A stretch of DNA of 64,000 nucleotides from Veillonellaceae bacterium (GCA_025992895.1 DAJPGA010000001.1:1929001-1993000); one strand, 5' to 3'. Shown: positions 1 through 7,977, numbered from the stretch's first letter. The notes: generated from the letters alone by a model not told the origin. Made by a program: numbers and translations.

Positions 1-147
1 CTTCCAGCAGAGATCAGCAAACCTTGCTATCAGGATCGGAGGGAGATTATCCACGCAGTAATAGCCCATATCTTCCAGCTTCTGCATGAAATTCGTTTTC
101 CCTGCTCCGCTCATTCCTGTAATAATGACAAAACGAAAATCATCCAT
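1..147 (-). CDS. rapZ: RNase adapter protein RapZ, N-terminal part (cut by window edge)
   Basis: Only the first 49 codons lie in the window. The translation has a Walker A loop GMSGAGKT at residues 11-18, followed by [14 protein letters not shown], the hallmark of the RapZ/YvcJ P-loop family. The family binds nucleotides and, in enterobacteria, controls GlmS through small RNAs; the role in Firmicutes is less clear. Its ATG shares one base with the TAA of the upstream HAD phosphatase gene (TAATG), so the two are probably translationally coupled. Confidence 0.9.
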   Translation of the reverse strand, partial: MDDFRFVIITGMSGAGKTNFMQKLEDMGYYCVDNLPPILIARFADLCWK

Positions 148-959
148 TATCTCGCCTCCAGTACATACCGGGCAATGGCCTTAGCCACCCCGTCCTCATT
201 ATTGGAATCCGTCAGTCCCTTTGCCGCTTCCTTGGCAGAAGGAGAAGCATTCGCTACCGCAAAGGAAGACCCTGCTATACGGAGCATCGAAGCATCATTA
301 TTGCCGTTGCCGAAAGCCATAATCTCCGATGGCTCGATGCCATACGACTCAGCCAGCGCCTTCACTGCATTTCCCTTCGAACATTCCTTATTATTCATCT
401 CGAAGAAGAAAGGCTTCGACTTCACCTGGCCCACCTTGTCCGCATAACCGGTGCGGAGCACGGACTCGATTTCCTTCATCACTTCCATATCATAATCACA
501 GACGAGAATCTTCGTCGGCGCCTTCTTGGGCGTATAGAAATCATCGCCTGCCACATGCGCCTTCACGCCGCACTGCTTTTCATATGCATCCGTTCTTTCA
601 TCGCGGAACGGCACATACAATTCATCATCAATATATGTATGCGCATACCAGCCATGCTCACGGATCACAGAAAGGATTTCCAGTGCCAGATCGTAATCGA
701 TCCGTACATCACGGAGCACCTTCCCGCTTTCACAAAGCCCCGTCATGGAGCCCGTATAGCAGATCATCGGCACATCACCAAGACCGATCGCCTGTCCCCA
801 CGGACGCGCAGCCTGGAACATGCGGCCCGTCGCGATGACGATCTTCACGCCCTTATCCATCGCGCTCTTCAGGACCTTCTTTGTGTAGTCTGAAACAGAA
901 ATATCATCATGAAGCAGTGTATCATCCAAATCAATCGCTATTAGTTTGATCGCAGACAT
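147..959 (-). CDS. Cof-type HAD-IIB family sugar-phosphate phosphatase
   Basis: Cytoplasmic phosphatase of the haloacid dehalogenase superfamily, 270 aa, Cof/YidA type. The catalytic motif DLDDT is at residues 10-14 (nucleophile Asp10, acid Asp12), motif II is IATGR, the motif III lysine lies in CSKGNAVK, and the Mg-binding motif IV is GNGNNDA. A longer frame starts 10 codons upstream, but the ATG at 959 is preceded by AAGAGGT at good spacing, so I chose it. The physiological substrate cannot be read from sequence; the family hydrolyses sugar phosphates and FMN-like compounds. It is coupled to rapZ downstream. Confidence 0.9.
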   Translation of the reverse strand: MSAIKLIAIDLDDTLLHDDISVSDYTKKVLKSAMDKGVKIVIATGRMFQAARPWGQAIGLGDVPMICYTGSMTGLCESGKVLRDVRIDYDLALEILSVIREHGWYAHTYIDDELYVPFRDERTDAYEKQCGVKAHVAGDDFYTPKKAPTKILVCDYDMEVMKEIESVLRTGYADKVGQVKSKPFFFEMNNKECSKGNAVKALAESYGIEPSEIMAFGNGNNDASMLRIAGSSFAVANASPSAKEAAKGLTDSNNEDGVAKAIARYVLEAR

Positions 960-1007
960 AAGTACCTCTTGTGTAAAATACAAAATCAAAATTTCCTAGA
1001 AATCTTT

Positions 1008-1026
1008 GATTCACCCTCCGTGAATC
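1008..1026 (-). promoter_or_regulatory. Small perfect hairpin with a GGAGG loop
   Basis: On the minus strand GATTCAC and GTGAATC form a perfect 7-bp stem around the loop GGAGG, about 50 nt upstream of the HAD phosphatase start. No ORF follows the loop, so it is not a ribosome site in use. Possible 5' UTR structure; function unknown. Confidence 0.3.
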
Positions 1027-1152
1027 TTTTCATGTTTCCTATTATATCACAAAAGGAAACGCCCGAAGACGTGTAAATGAAATTTCAAAATTTTGTTTCT
1101 ATTTTGAAAAAAGAAAAAGCCACCCGCGTACGGATGACTTTTTCCCTATTTC

Positions 1153-1749
1153 TTACTTCTTCAAAAGGCCGAGGCTGTTCAGCCACTGATTCATTTCCTT
1201 GTCATTTCCATCATAACGGAAGCCCTGTGCAAAGGAAGCGCCCTTTACGACCGTCTTCATATGCTCAATGCTCTTGTCAATGGAAGATCCGCCGCTGGTG
1301 CAGAAAGGAACGATCGTCTTTCCGGAGAAATCTCCGCTTTCAAGGAATGTGTCGATGATCATCGGTTCCTGGTACCACCAGATCGGATAGCCGACCATGA
1401 TGACATCATACTTGGAAAGATCTGCTTTGCCTGCGATAGCCGGACGAGCATTGTCCTTCTGTTCCTGCTTAGCACGGTCCGTCGTAGCATCGTACTCACC
1501 CGGATATGGATCAGCCGCTTCGATACGGTAAATATCTCCGCCTGTCAGCCCCTGAATCTTTTCAGCAGCTGCCTTCGTATTTCCCGACCAGGAGAAATAA
1601 GCAATCAGCACCTTCTTGCCGGAAAGACTAGTCTGCTGCTGCGCAGTCGATTTTGCAGGCGTCGGAGATGCAGCACTTCCGCCGCAGCCTGCCGCCAGAC
1701 CGAGTCCTAAAATCATGAAAATGACCATTAAAATCTTTTTGAAATTCAT
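1153..1749 (-). CDS. Flavodoxin-like lipoprotein
   Basis: Exported flavodoxin-fold protein, 198 aa. The N-terminus is a lipoprotein signal (hydrophobic stretch ending LAAGC, Cys22). The mature part begins with AYFSWSGNTKAAAEKI, the FMN-phosphate loop of flavodoxins, and continues with the VGYPIWWYQ and FCTSGGSS segments of the flavodoxin_4 group. The ATG at 1749 has GGAGGG six bases upstream; the longer frame does not. A close paralogue lies about 1.1 kb away at 2,728. Flavodoxins are normally cytoplasmic electron carriers, so a lipid-anchored one suggests redox work at the cell surface or in the periplasm (inference). Confidence 0.85.
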   Translation of the reverse strand: MNFKKILMVIFMILGLGLAAGCGGSAASPTPAKSTAQQQTSLSGKKVLIAYFSWSGNTKAAAEKIQGLTGGDIYRIEAADPYPGEYDATTDRAKQEQKDNARPAIAGKADLSKYDVIMVGYPIWWYQEPMIIDTFLESGDFSGKTIVPFCTSGGSSIDKSIEHMKTVVKGASFAQGFRYDGNDKEMNQWLNSLGLLKK

Positions 1750-1840
1750 GTTCCACCCTCCCATGCTAAAAATAAAATCTTGTTATCTTCAATGTAATCC
1801 TGCATGGAAATGATGTCAAATACCCATCATTTATTGCCTG

Positions 1841-2038
1841 TCATGCCTTAAGTGTATGGATGAAAACGGAGGCGTCATCCAATTCCTTTGTCATGCGCTT
1901 CTGTTCATCCTTCGCCTGCTGCAGAGCCGTCTTCTGCTGGTCGAAGTCGGACTTTGGCACATAGCCTTCGTACTCCTTCAGAACCTTATCCGCCTGCGCA
2001 TCCGTCAGGCCGAGCTCCTTAAGCTCTTCTTTCGTCAT
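1841..2038 (-). CDS. Small protein resembling the N-terminus of phage scaffold GP20
   Basis: 65 aa, MTKEELKELG then LTDAQADKVLKEYEGYVP followed by a predicted coiled coil (KTALQQAKDEQKRMTKEL). The pattern of a short helical start, YVPKSDF and a coiled coil resembles the phage minor structural GP20/scaffold family, but the protein is less than half the usual length. The ATG at 2038 is seven bases from AGAGG; the ATG at 2044 is too close. It could be a phage remnant or a small standalone gene. No other virion gene is next to it. Confidence 0.5.
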   Translation of the reverse strand: MTKEELKELGLTDAQADKVLKEYEGYVPKSDFDQQKTALQQAKDEQKRMTKELDDASVFIHTLKA

Positions 2039-2118
2039 ACACATTCCTCTCTTTCTTTAATAATGTTCTGCTGCATTCTCTTAAAAATTCATACAGCCCC
2101 ACCCCCTTTCAGGGCATG

Positions 2119-2143
2119 AAAAAAGCACTCGTTTTGAGTGCTT
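2119..2143 (-). terminator. Intrinsic terminator after the YjcQ-like gene
   Basis: AAGCACTC / GAGTGCTT stem with TTTT-side loop, followed on the minus strand by a run of six T. Confidence 0.8.
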
Positions 2144-2158
2144 ACAGTTACTTTGTAA

Positions 2159-2527
2159 TTATTTAAATGAATTCACAATTTCCAGCAGAAGGCCTCCACT
2201 GTCTTGGATTGCATTCCATGCTTTCCCCATGGTGCTATTTCGCTGAAGATACTCGATACCATCCGCCGTGATTTGGGCGTCTTTGTATGACTTCAAGGCC
2301 TTTTCCCTGCCTTTTCCCGGTATAGCTGTCTTCCCAATGATAACGCCGGTAACGTACCCTTTTCGAAGGAGTTCACTATAAATGAACATCAGATACCGTT
2401 CGTTGATGTTCACAGGGTATGCTTCCAAGGTCAGGAACTGTTTGTCAGATCGTTTACCATGCTTTAGGCACCAATAAAGGTGTGACAGCAGGTAATATGC
2501 TATAACGAAAAAATCATCCTTGTTCAT
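2159..2527 (-). CDS. YjcQ family protein
   Basis: 122 aa. The start MNKDDFFVIAYYLLSHLYWCL and the later AQITADGIEYLQRNS fit the YjcQ family, small winged-helix-like proteins common in Firmicute prophages and mobile regions. No catalytic motif is visible and the function is unknown. It is followed by its own terminator, and the 200 bases upstream hold only an imperfect GGAAGGAA/TTCCTTCC inverted repeat around 2,650-2,700. It lies between the two flavodoxin lipoprotein loci and is probably an accessory insertion. Confidence 0.7.
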   Translation of the reverse strand: MNKDDFFVIAYYLLSHLYWCLKHGKRSDKQFLTLEAYPVNINERYLMFIYSELLRKGYVTGVIIGKTAIPGKGREKALKSYKDAQITADGIEYLQRNSTMGKAWNAIQDSGGLLLEIVNSFK

Positions 2528-2727
2528 GCCATCAGTTCCTATAATGTGAGTAATGTTTTAATCTGTAGTTTCTATTTGCATTGCCACCAGTTTTATAAGC
2601 GCCTCCAGCATTTATTTTCTCTTTATTCTGCATTATAATATAGGTAAAGGAAGGAAGCTGGAACCTCTGCCCATATCTGGCGGGGGGGCTGGTTTCCTTC
2701 CTTTTGGTATTTTAAGACTCTGATTTC

Positions 2728-3318
2728 TTACTGTTTCAGAAGTCCAAAGCTTTTGATCCAGTCTGAGAGTTCTTTATCATCGCCGTCATAGCGAAGTCCG
2801 TTTGTCACTGCTGCTTTTCCTGCAGAATCCTTCAGAATTCCTACGCTCTTATCGATGGGATAGCCGCCGCTCGTGCAGAAAGGAATGACTGTCTTTCCGG
2901 AAAGGTCATAGCTTTCAAGGAAGGTATTGATGAACATGGGCGCCTGGTAATACCAGATCGGATATCCTACGAAGATGACATCGTACTGTACCATATTGTC
3001 GACATGGCTTTTGACAGCCGGACGCGCATTGGTTTCGATTTCCTTCATGTCCCTTTCAAGGCAGGGATCATGCTCTGTCGGATACGGATCCGCCGGTTCA
3101 ATGATGAATAAATCGCCGCCTGTCATATCCGCGATTTTCCCGGCAGCTTTCTTCGTCGTTCCTGTCAGTGAATAGTAAGCGACAAGCACTTTCTTTCCAT
3201 GAAGATCCGGCGCCTGCTGGTTTGAAGAAGCTGGCGCCGGTGAACTGCTTTCAGCGCCGCAGCCAGCCGCCATCCCCAGGCAAAACAGCATGAGCAGTGC
3301 TATGATCCATTTCTTCAT
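2728..3318 (-). CDS. Flavodoxin-like lipoprotein, paralogue 2
   Basis: 196 aa lipoprotein with a signal ending MAAGC and the flavodoxin FMN loop AYYSLTGTTKKAAGKI. The conserved VGYPIWYYQAPM and FCTSGGYPIDKS segments match the 1,153 paralogue closely. Its ATG overlaps the TGA of the cyclophilin-like lipoprotein gene upstream (ATGA), so the two are co-translated. Both being lipoproteins suggests they act together outside the membrane (inference). Redox partner unknown. Confidence 0.85.
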   Translation of the reverse strand: MKKWIIALLMLFCLGMAAGCGAESSSPAPASSNQQAPDLHGKKVLVAYYSLTGTTKKAAGKIADMTGGDLFIIEPADPYPTEHDPCLERDMKEIETNARPAVKSHVDNMVQYDVIFVGYPIWYYQAPMFINTFLESYDLSGKTVIPFCTSGGYPIDKSVGILKDSAGKAAVTNGLRYDGDDKELSDWIKSFGLLKQ

Positions 3319-3830
3319 GACTTTGCTCCTCCTGCTTTTTCTACTTTGACTTCCAGCGTTCCGGACAATGCATCCAGCGCAGACTGCGGTTCATCGATAT
3401 GTCCCAGGATGACGAGGTCGCCGATTCCGGAAGACTGCTCTTCCCCGTTTTTGAAAATGACGAAATTATGAGCCGGCGGCCAGAATGCAATATCTCCGTT
3501 CCTATATCCGTTCTGCACATCCTTTTCGCTGTACTGGACATTGATATTGTCCCCGCAAAAATCATTTCCCGAATCATTGATCTTCACCGTCATCGGAAGC
3601 TGCGAAAGAAGCGACTTGGCAGGTACTGAATCATTCAGCCACGCATGCATCTGTTTTCCATTCACAACCAGAATAACCGGTGTCTTTTCCGTATGTTCAC
3701 TCATTCCTTTTCCTCCCTGTGCCATGGATACTACCGGCGCTTTGCTTTCGGCCGGCGCGCTCTGGCTGTTTCCACATGCTGTCGTCATGACAGCAGCCAT
3801 CAAAGACAATGCCAATATGATCTTCTTCAT
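3315..3830 (-). CDS. Cyclophilin-like fold lipoprotein
   Basis: 171 aa. Signal peptide ends in the lipobox AVMTTAC. The mature domain (TPVILVVNGKQMHAWLNDS, then LLSQLPMTV and GDIAFWPPAHNFVIF) is the bacterial cyclophilin-like fold domain often found with flavodoxins, as here. The canonical cyclophilin isomerase residues are not evident, so enzymatic activity is doubtful. ATG at 3830 is seven bases from AAGGAG; the in-frame ATG at 3836 is too close. First gene of a two-gene operon. Confidence 0.8.
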   Translation of the reverse strand: MKKIILALSLMAAVMTTACGNSQSAPAESKAPVVSMAQGGKGMSEHTEKTPVILVVNGKQMHAWLNDSVPAKSLLSQLPMTVKINDSGNDFCGDNINVQYSEKDVQNGYRNGDIAFWPPAHNFVIFKNGEEQSSGIGDLVILGHIDEPQSALDALSGTLEVKVEKAGGAKS

Positions 3831-3969
3831 AACCATGCTCCTTCCTTACCTCTCAAATCCTCTGGCATCATCGTATAATAATCGCAAATCCATGTCCAAT
3901 GATTATATTTTATTCAAAAATATACGAATTACGCATGCTTTAACAAATGCAGCAAAGAAGAATACCAAT

Positions 3970-3993
3970 AAAAAAGCACCCGTTTCCGAGTGC
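3970..3993 (-). terminator. Probable intrinsic terminator
   Basis: GCACCCG / CGAGTGC stem (one mismatch), run of T on the minus strand side; TTTT also follows on the plus side, so it may work both ways. Confidence 0.6.
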
Positions 3994-4087
3994 TGATTTT
4001 ATTCATGCTCAAATTGCAGTCCATAGGGTCTAACCCTTCCATGGCATGCAGCAATACTTGCTGCTTCTGCCCTAATCATGGTGCTGT

Positions 4088-4372
4088 TCACCATAAGACT
4101 TTGCCTCTTAATAATGACAATGCACCTGCAATCAGGATAATAGCTCCTGCTATATACCATCTGTGCTCAAATGCGATGCATGCAGCAGAAATCACTACTA
4201 ATAAAAATATGGCTTTGCCTCGTATGCTCTTCATCATTTTTATAAATAAGGTAAGACCGCCGCTTCCCCTGCCTTTTACCTTACACGGATTCACTTCCTT
4301 CGCCTCAATGATACATACTATTAGACCCTGTTTCTCCCATTTCGTCAAATATAAATTCATAGGGTGAGCCAT
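4088..4372 (-). CDS. Small membrane protein of unknown function (doubtful start)
   Basis: Up to 94 aa with a basic N-terminal half (CKVKGRGSGG) and two hydrophobic segments, FLLVVISAACIAF and WYIAGAIILIAGALSLL. I do not recognise it. None of the candidate starts (4372, the internal MNLYL or MMKSIRG) has a convincing ribosome site, so it may be shorter or decayed. A terminator-like hairpin lies about 95 bases downstream. Confidence 0.35.
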   Translation of the reverse strand: MAHPMNLYLTKWEKQGLIVCIIEAKEVNPCKVKGRGSGGLTLFIKMMKSIRGKAIFLLVVISAACIAFEHRWYIAGAIILIAGALSLLRGKVLW

Positions 4373-4464
4373 TTAGGCCGGTGGATTTACACTCTGAGTG
4401 CAGACACTCTTAAGATATTCTTTTTTGAAAAGTGATGAATCCCGAAAGCTGCGAGTTTTTGATT

Positions 4465-5850
4465 TCAATCTGCATCCTGCAGACTCTCATTTCCTTTATT
4501 GGAAATTTTCTTGTCCATATAATGCTTCTTCACCCACAGAAGAGCAAATAATAAAATCATATTTTGTATGACTGAAGACATCGGGGTAGACAGTCCGATG
4601 TGGGACAAAGAAACAGGCTCCCATCTGCTCATCAGATAAGCAGCAGGAATACGAACACAGAATGCACCGATGATTCCCTGCACCATGACCAGTGTGGTCG
4701 ATCCCATACCATTGAAGAAGCCCACCAGGCAAAACAGAAAGCAAGTGAGAATGCAATCAATGGAATAGGCTTTCAGATAATCAAATGCTGCCATGATGAC
4801 TGGCTGATCATGCGTAAAAACAGCGGACATCTTGTCACCCCATAAGAGGGTTGCCATACACATGGCTGTACCGAAGCAAAAAGAAGTGATGATACCGTAT
4901 CGGAGTGTTTTAAGTGCCCGTCCAAATTTTCCTGCACCGATATTCTGCGCAACAAATGCTGACATAGACTGCATGAATGCACTTGGCACAAGCATGATGA
5001 ATGCACAGACTTTCTCTGCGACGCCAACTCCGGCACTTGCAGTAACACCGAGCGAGTTGACGATTGCCAGAATGACAAGGAAAGAAACGCTGACAAGAAA
5101 ATCCTGAATAGCAATCGGTCCTCCGACACGGACAATTCTAACCAGGGGATTTCGTGCCAGTTTTATATATGCCCGTTCAAAATTGAAAGGAAGCGCTTTT
5201 CTGCGTATCAATACGAATGAAACGATCACGCTGATCAGCTGGGCAAGCACTGTGGCAATGGCTGCACCGGCAGCTCCAGGTCCGAAAACTGCCACAAACA
5301 ATAAATCACCTAGGACATTAAACAAACAGGCAATACCGACAGCCAGAAGCGGTGTTTTGGAATCACCAAGGCCACGGAAGATACTGCCGATCAGGTTATA
5401 AGCAATGATGATCAGTGTACCAAGTCCGCATATGCAGATGTACATTTTGGTAGCTTCAAAAGCCTCTGCTGGGGCATTCATTAATGCAGCCAGTGATCCG
5501 CTTCCAAAAGCAATAGCCACTGTCATCATCACTCCGATAATACTGAACATGGCAATTCCCGTCCCAACGGTGCGGCCGGCATCCTGCGGCCGTCCAGAGC
5601 CAAGCTGCTGTCCAATCGTTACAGTGATTCCCATACTGAAACTCGTAATCAGATTCGTTATAACCTGTAATAACTGAGACCCGGTGGAAACCGCAGAGAC
5701 ATCTGTATTTGCCGCAAATTGCCCTACTACCAGAAGATCAACTGCACCGTACATCGCTTGCAGGAAGAGTGCAGCTAGTACCGGCAGCATAAACTTTAAG
5801 AGAGGTTCCAGGATTTTCCCCTCTGTAAACACTGCTGTTTTTGACGACAT
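4465..5850 (-). CDS. MATE family efflux transporter
   Basis: 461 aa, twelve predicted membrane helices in two homologous halves, as in MATE/MatE (NorM-DinF superfamily) cation-coupled multidrug exporters. Diagnostic segments include PVLAALFLQAMYGAVDLLVVGQ near the start (helix 1), GQQLGSGRPQDAGRTVG, and FRGLGDSKTPL in the first half. Full length for the family. GAGGAA lies upstream of the ATG at 5850. It is preceded by a promoter and a leader with a terminator-like hairpin, so expression is probably attenuated (see 5,876-5,925). Substrate not predictable. Confidence 0.92.
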   Translation of the reverse strand: MSSKTAVFTEGKILEPLLKFMLPVLAALFLQAMYGAVDLLVVGQFAANTDVSAVSTGSQLLQVITNLITSFSMGITVTIGQQLGSGRPQDAGRTVGTGIAMFSIIGVMMTVAIAFGSGSLAALMNAPAEAFEATKMYICICGLGTLIIIAYNLIGSIFRGLGDSKTPLLAVGIACLFNVLGDLLFVAVFGPGAAGAAIATVLAQLISVIVSFVLIRRKALPFNFERAYIKLARNPLVRIVRVGGPIAIQDFLVSVSFLVILAIVNSLGVTASAGVGVAEKVCAFIMLVPSAFMQSMSAFVAQNIGAGKFGRALKTLRYGIITSFCFGTAMCMATLLWGDKMSAVFTHDQPVIMAAFDYLKAYSIDCILTCFLFCLVGFFNGMGSTTLVMVQGIIGAFCVRIPAAYLMSRWEPVSLSHIGLSTPMSSVIQNMILLFALLWVKKHYMDKKISNKGNESLQDAD

Positions 5851-5875
5851 CAGTTCCTCCTCATGAAACTTGTAT

Positions 5876-5925
5876 TAAAAAAGCTGGATAGGACACAGGC
5901 ATCCCAGCCTGCATCTTATCCAGCT
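5876..5925 (-). promoter_or_regulatory. Terminator-like hairpin in the MATE leader (putative attenuator)
   Basis: Minus-strand AGCTGGATA pairs with TATCCAGCT, with an inner GCAGGC/GCCTGT helix, and is followed by six T. It sits between the promoter (5,973-6,001) and the ribosome site, so default transcription would stop before the gene. Just upstream GCCAT/ATGGC can form a second hairpin, and a six-codon ORF (MKWRAG) runs into the base of the stem. I could not match it to a known riboswitch class. Confidence 0.6.
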
Positions 5926-5972
5926 CGCCATTTCATAGTATTGTATGGCTCACCCTCCGATGAACAGAAAAC

Positions 5973-6001
5973 ATTTTACTATACTATATATCAAATATCA
6001 A
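5973..6001 (-). promoter_or_regulatory. Predicted sigma-70 promoter of the MATE gene
   Basis: TTGATA, 17-base spacer, TAAAAT on the minus strand, about 45 bases upstream of the leader hairpin. Confidence 0.55.
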
Positions 6002-6059
6002 GAGTTTATATCCATCGATAACTTACCGTTTATCATTTAACTTTGAATCATTTGGGTAT

Positions 6060-6086
6060 AAAAAAGCGTCCACCTGAGTGAACGCT
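6060..6086 (-). terminator. Intrinsic terminator
   Basis: AGCGTTCAC / GTGGACGCT stem (one mismatch) with loop TCAG, then six T on the minus strand; ends the small gene at 6,096. Confidence 0.8.
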
Positions 6087-6095
6087 CTGGAACTA

Positions 6096-6278
6096 TTAAA
6101 TCTCAATTCCCTTTTCTTTTAACTTTCTATCTATTTCTGCCAATTTCGGATCATCATCAAGGTCTTCCAAATCTATGTCTGTAGAGTATTTCCAATAAGG
6201 TGGCATGTAAATATCATTTTCCTGTACTACGAAAGTCTCTTCTTTCTTAGTCTCTTCTTTTGGTTTCTTTTTTGTCAT
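6096..6278 (-). CDS. Small charged hypothetical protein
   Basis: 60 aa from the ATG at 6278 (MTKKKPKEETKK), or up to 78 aa from a GTG at 6332. A Lys/Glu-rich N-terminus is followed by a short folded-looking part (DIYMPPYWKYSTDIDLEDL) and a terminal helix KLAEIDRKLKEKGIEI. GGAGG lies 11 bases before 6278, a little far. I do not recognise it. It has its own terminator, which argues for a real transcript. It starts the accessory zone. Confidence 0.5.
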   Translation of the reverse strand: MTKKKPKEETKKEETFVVQENDIYMPPYWKYSTDIDLEDLDDDPKLAEIDRKLKEKGIEI

Positions 6279-6482
6279 CTTGTGGCTGTCCTCCATACTT
6301 TTCTTATAAGAATTGTCTTTCACAGCGGCCACTTCCTTCGCGTAATGTCATGAATTTTCTGGATTGCTTCTGCATCTGTTTTCTTTATTCTAACTTCATT
6401 ATACCCCTCTTTTTTTACATTCCAATAATCAAATAAAAGATTCTTTTATGCACATGGGGTCAAAGTGGGGTCAGAATTTAGA

Positions 6483-6692
6483 TCAGGAATGTTCCGGTTC
6501 AGGTCCGTAGAGACGTTCCATCCCCTGGTGAGTTACGAGCCAAACCCTGCCGGATTTTCTGCACTCTTCCATTGTCAGTCGCGGAGGCCTTCCTTGTACT
6601 CCTGTACAGAGCTGTTTCATAGAGACAGGAGACTTTCCCCATCTTTGCGCAGCTTCGGGTGTCGTCATGATATCATTGAAATCGTACCTCAC
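6483..6692 (-). CDS. Small helix-turn-helix DNA-binding protein
   Basis: 69 aa. MTTPEAAQRWGKSPVSMKQLC resembles the excisionase/MerR-like winged HTH start in which a sheltered helix reads DNA, and VWLVTHQGMERLYG is the wing that usually ends in a WLI-P type segment. The GTG at 6692 is eight bases from AAGG and is preferred over a GTG at 6701. Likely a regulator or excisionase-like factor from a mobile element, but it is orphaned: no integrase is near. Confidence 0.55.
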   Translation of the reverse strand: MRYDFNDIMTTPEAAQRWGKSPVSMKQLCTGVQGRPPRLTMEECRKSGRVWLVTHQGMERLYGPEPEHS

Positions 6693-6701
6693 TGGAATCA
6701 C

Positions 6702-7110
6702 CTTATTTCAAAACAGTTAAAACCAAAGCAATCACTGAAATTACAAAAGCCAAATAAAATATATTTCTCCGTTTGCTTAGATTAGCCAGGTTTTATATAA
6801 TACGAATAGATTAACCGCCAGTGGCGGTGAGGGCTTCCGCCCTCAGGGTTCTTCCTTAATTGTTAGCCTTGTATAATGCAATCAATGCAACTGTCAGGTT
6901 TATGATTGCTGTTACAAGGCTTATTATTTTGTCCGATTCACTTTCTGGAAATTCTTCATAAATAAAGAGTTCAGCTTTGCTAAAAGAATCTCTTTTATGT
7001 CGAAGACTTTACTTTACAATTCCCAACCCCTATCGTTTTTTATATTGTTCCATGCACTATTTGCATCTATAATAAATATAGAGGATTTGCTTATCGTTTA
7101 GATAAAAGAG
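6702..7110. other. Non-coding accessory stretch with orphan tandem hairpins
   Basis: Two adjacent perfect hairpins at 6,815-6,827 (CCGCCA/TGGCGG) and 6,828-6,845 (TGAGGGC-TTCC-GCCCTCA). Between about 6,860 and 7,020 the minus strand reads a fragment ending IISLVTAIINLTVALIALYKANN without a start codon, probably a decayed small membrane protein. Confidence 0.4.
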
Positions 7111-7119
7111 GTGGTTGGG

Positions 7120-7350
7120 ATGTTTTTCTTCTATCTTTTCGCTTTTTCGTTCATATTCTTTATGGTACTTCAATTGTTCATAGATCCAGCGCTTCATCCG
7201 CTTGTATATTTATTTTTTATTTGTCTTCCTGCATTTTTGGGTATTATCCTTTCGGTTATTTCCGTTTTCAGAGAACAGAATTTGTCTTGGAAATACTTAG
7301 TTTTAATCCCATTTGCTGTTATTAGTGTGCTGACGAATATCATTTTGTAA
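7120..7350 (+). CDS. Small membrane protein
   Basis: 76 aa with three hydrophobic segments covering most of the protein (FFFYLFAFSFIFFMVLQLF; VYLFFICLPAFLGIILSVI; LVLIPFAVISVLTNIIL). The ATG at 7120 has AGAGGTGG five bases upstream; the in-frame GTG at 7111 overlaps that site. I do not recognise the family. One of a few plus-strand genes in an otherwise minus-strand region. Confidence 0.45.
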   Translation: MFFFYLFAFSFIFFMVLQLFIDPALHPLVYLFFICLPAFLGIILSVISVFREQNLSWKYLVLIPFAVISVLTNIIL

Positions 7351-7481
7351 TTCCCGACTCTTTAGTGATTTCCCGGGTTAGTTTTGCATAATCAACCATT
7401 TCACTGATTGTCATGTTTAGATAAAAGCTGACTGGCTATTTCAGAAAAAGGACGTCATCAACAAAGTTGGAGGTGAGCAAC

Positions 7482-7688
7482 ATGAAAGCATTTTTTCAAG
7501 CAGTTGTATGCGTACTAAGTGATTTATTTGCTGTGTTTTCACTGTTGCCTTTATTACTCATTTTGCTCTTCTTGGCTGCAATTGTAACTATGCTTTTGTG
7601 CGCTATTATACTTCCGCAAAGTTACGTCTTCCCCGCCACTTTGATTGTAATGCTGCTTCTTATTATTTATTCTGTCTTAAACGTCTAG
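7482..7688 (+). CDS. Small membrane protein
   Basis: 68 aa with two long hydrophobic segments (FSLLPLLLILLFLAAIVTMLLCAII; FPATLIVMLLLIIYSVL). GGAGGTG lies six bases before the ATG at 7482, a strong ribosome site, and a terminator-like hairpin follows. Unknown function; size and topology are like holin-type or small export-associated proteins, but nothing else supports that. Confidence 0.5.
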   Translation: MKAFFQAVVCVLSDLFAVFSLLPLLLILLFLAAIVTMLLCAIILPQSYVFPATLIVMLLLIIYSVLNV

Positions 7689-7712
7689 TTTCTACGACAA
7701 ATAAGGAAATCC

Positions 7713-7743
7713 AAGCCCCTTCTGAAAAGGAGGAGCTTTTTGT
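7713..7743 (+). terminator. Probable terminator after the 7,482 gene
   Basis: Imperfect AAGCCCCTT / AAGGAGGAGCTT stem followed by TTTTTGTTT on the plus strand. Confidence 0.45.
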
Positions 7744-7764
7744 TTCCGCCCTAAAAATCCGCTA

Positions 7765-7818
7765 TTACAATCCCAGCGTATCACACACTTCTTTTGTCAT
7801 CATAACGTCATTAATCAT
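7765..7818 (-). pseudogene. Truncated start of an HTH/excisionase-like gene
   Basis: Seventeen codons, MINDVMMTKEVCDTLGL, then a stop. The MMTKEVCDTLG segment looks like the first helix of an excisionase or MerR-type DNA-binding domain, and the rest is missing. It starts just downstream of the 43-aa membrane peptide gene. Likely a remnant. Confidence 0.3.
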
Positions 7819-7822
7819 CTTC

Positions 7823-7954
7823 TCATCTCCAGCTTGCTATTGCAATTACAACCGCCAGCAGTAATGTAACCAGTGCAGTCATATCATAATTGCTCGCCCA
7901 AAATGTAACCGCGGAGCTGACCGCCATCAACAATGTTAAAATCTTGATTTTCAT
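7823..7954 (-). CDS. 43-aa hydrophobic peptide
   Basis: MKIKILTLLMAVSSAVTF followed by a second hydrophobic segment (MTALVTLLLAVVIAIASW): two short membrane spans. No clear ribosome site precedes the ATG at 7954 (or at 7966), so expression is uncertain. Unknown; part of the decayed accessory zone. Confidence 0.3.
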   Translation of the reverse strand: MKIKILTLLMAVSSAVTFWASNYDMTALVTLLLAVVIAIASWR

Positions 7955-7977
7955 AATGCGTATCATAAGATATAATG

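Noticed and set aside
2646..2703. Terminator or IS end at the GGAAGGAA/TTCCTTCC repeat
   Set aside because: The loop is about 38 bases and there is no U-run on either side; a weak inverted repeat only.
5876..5925. Guanidine, THF or TPP riboswitch in the MATE leader
   Set aside because: The conserved cores of these classes are not present; only short chance matches.
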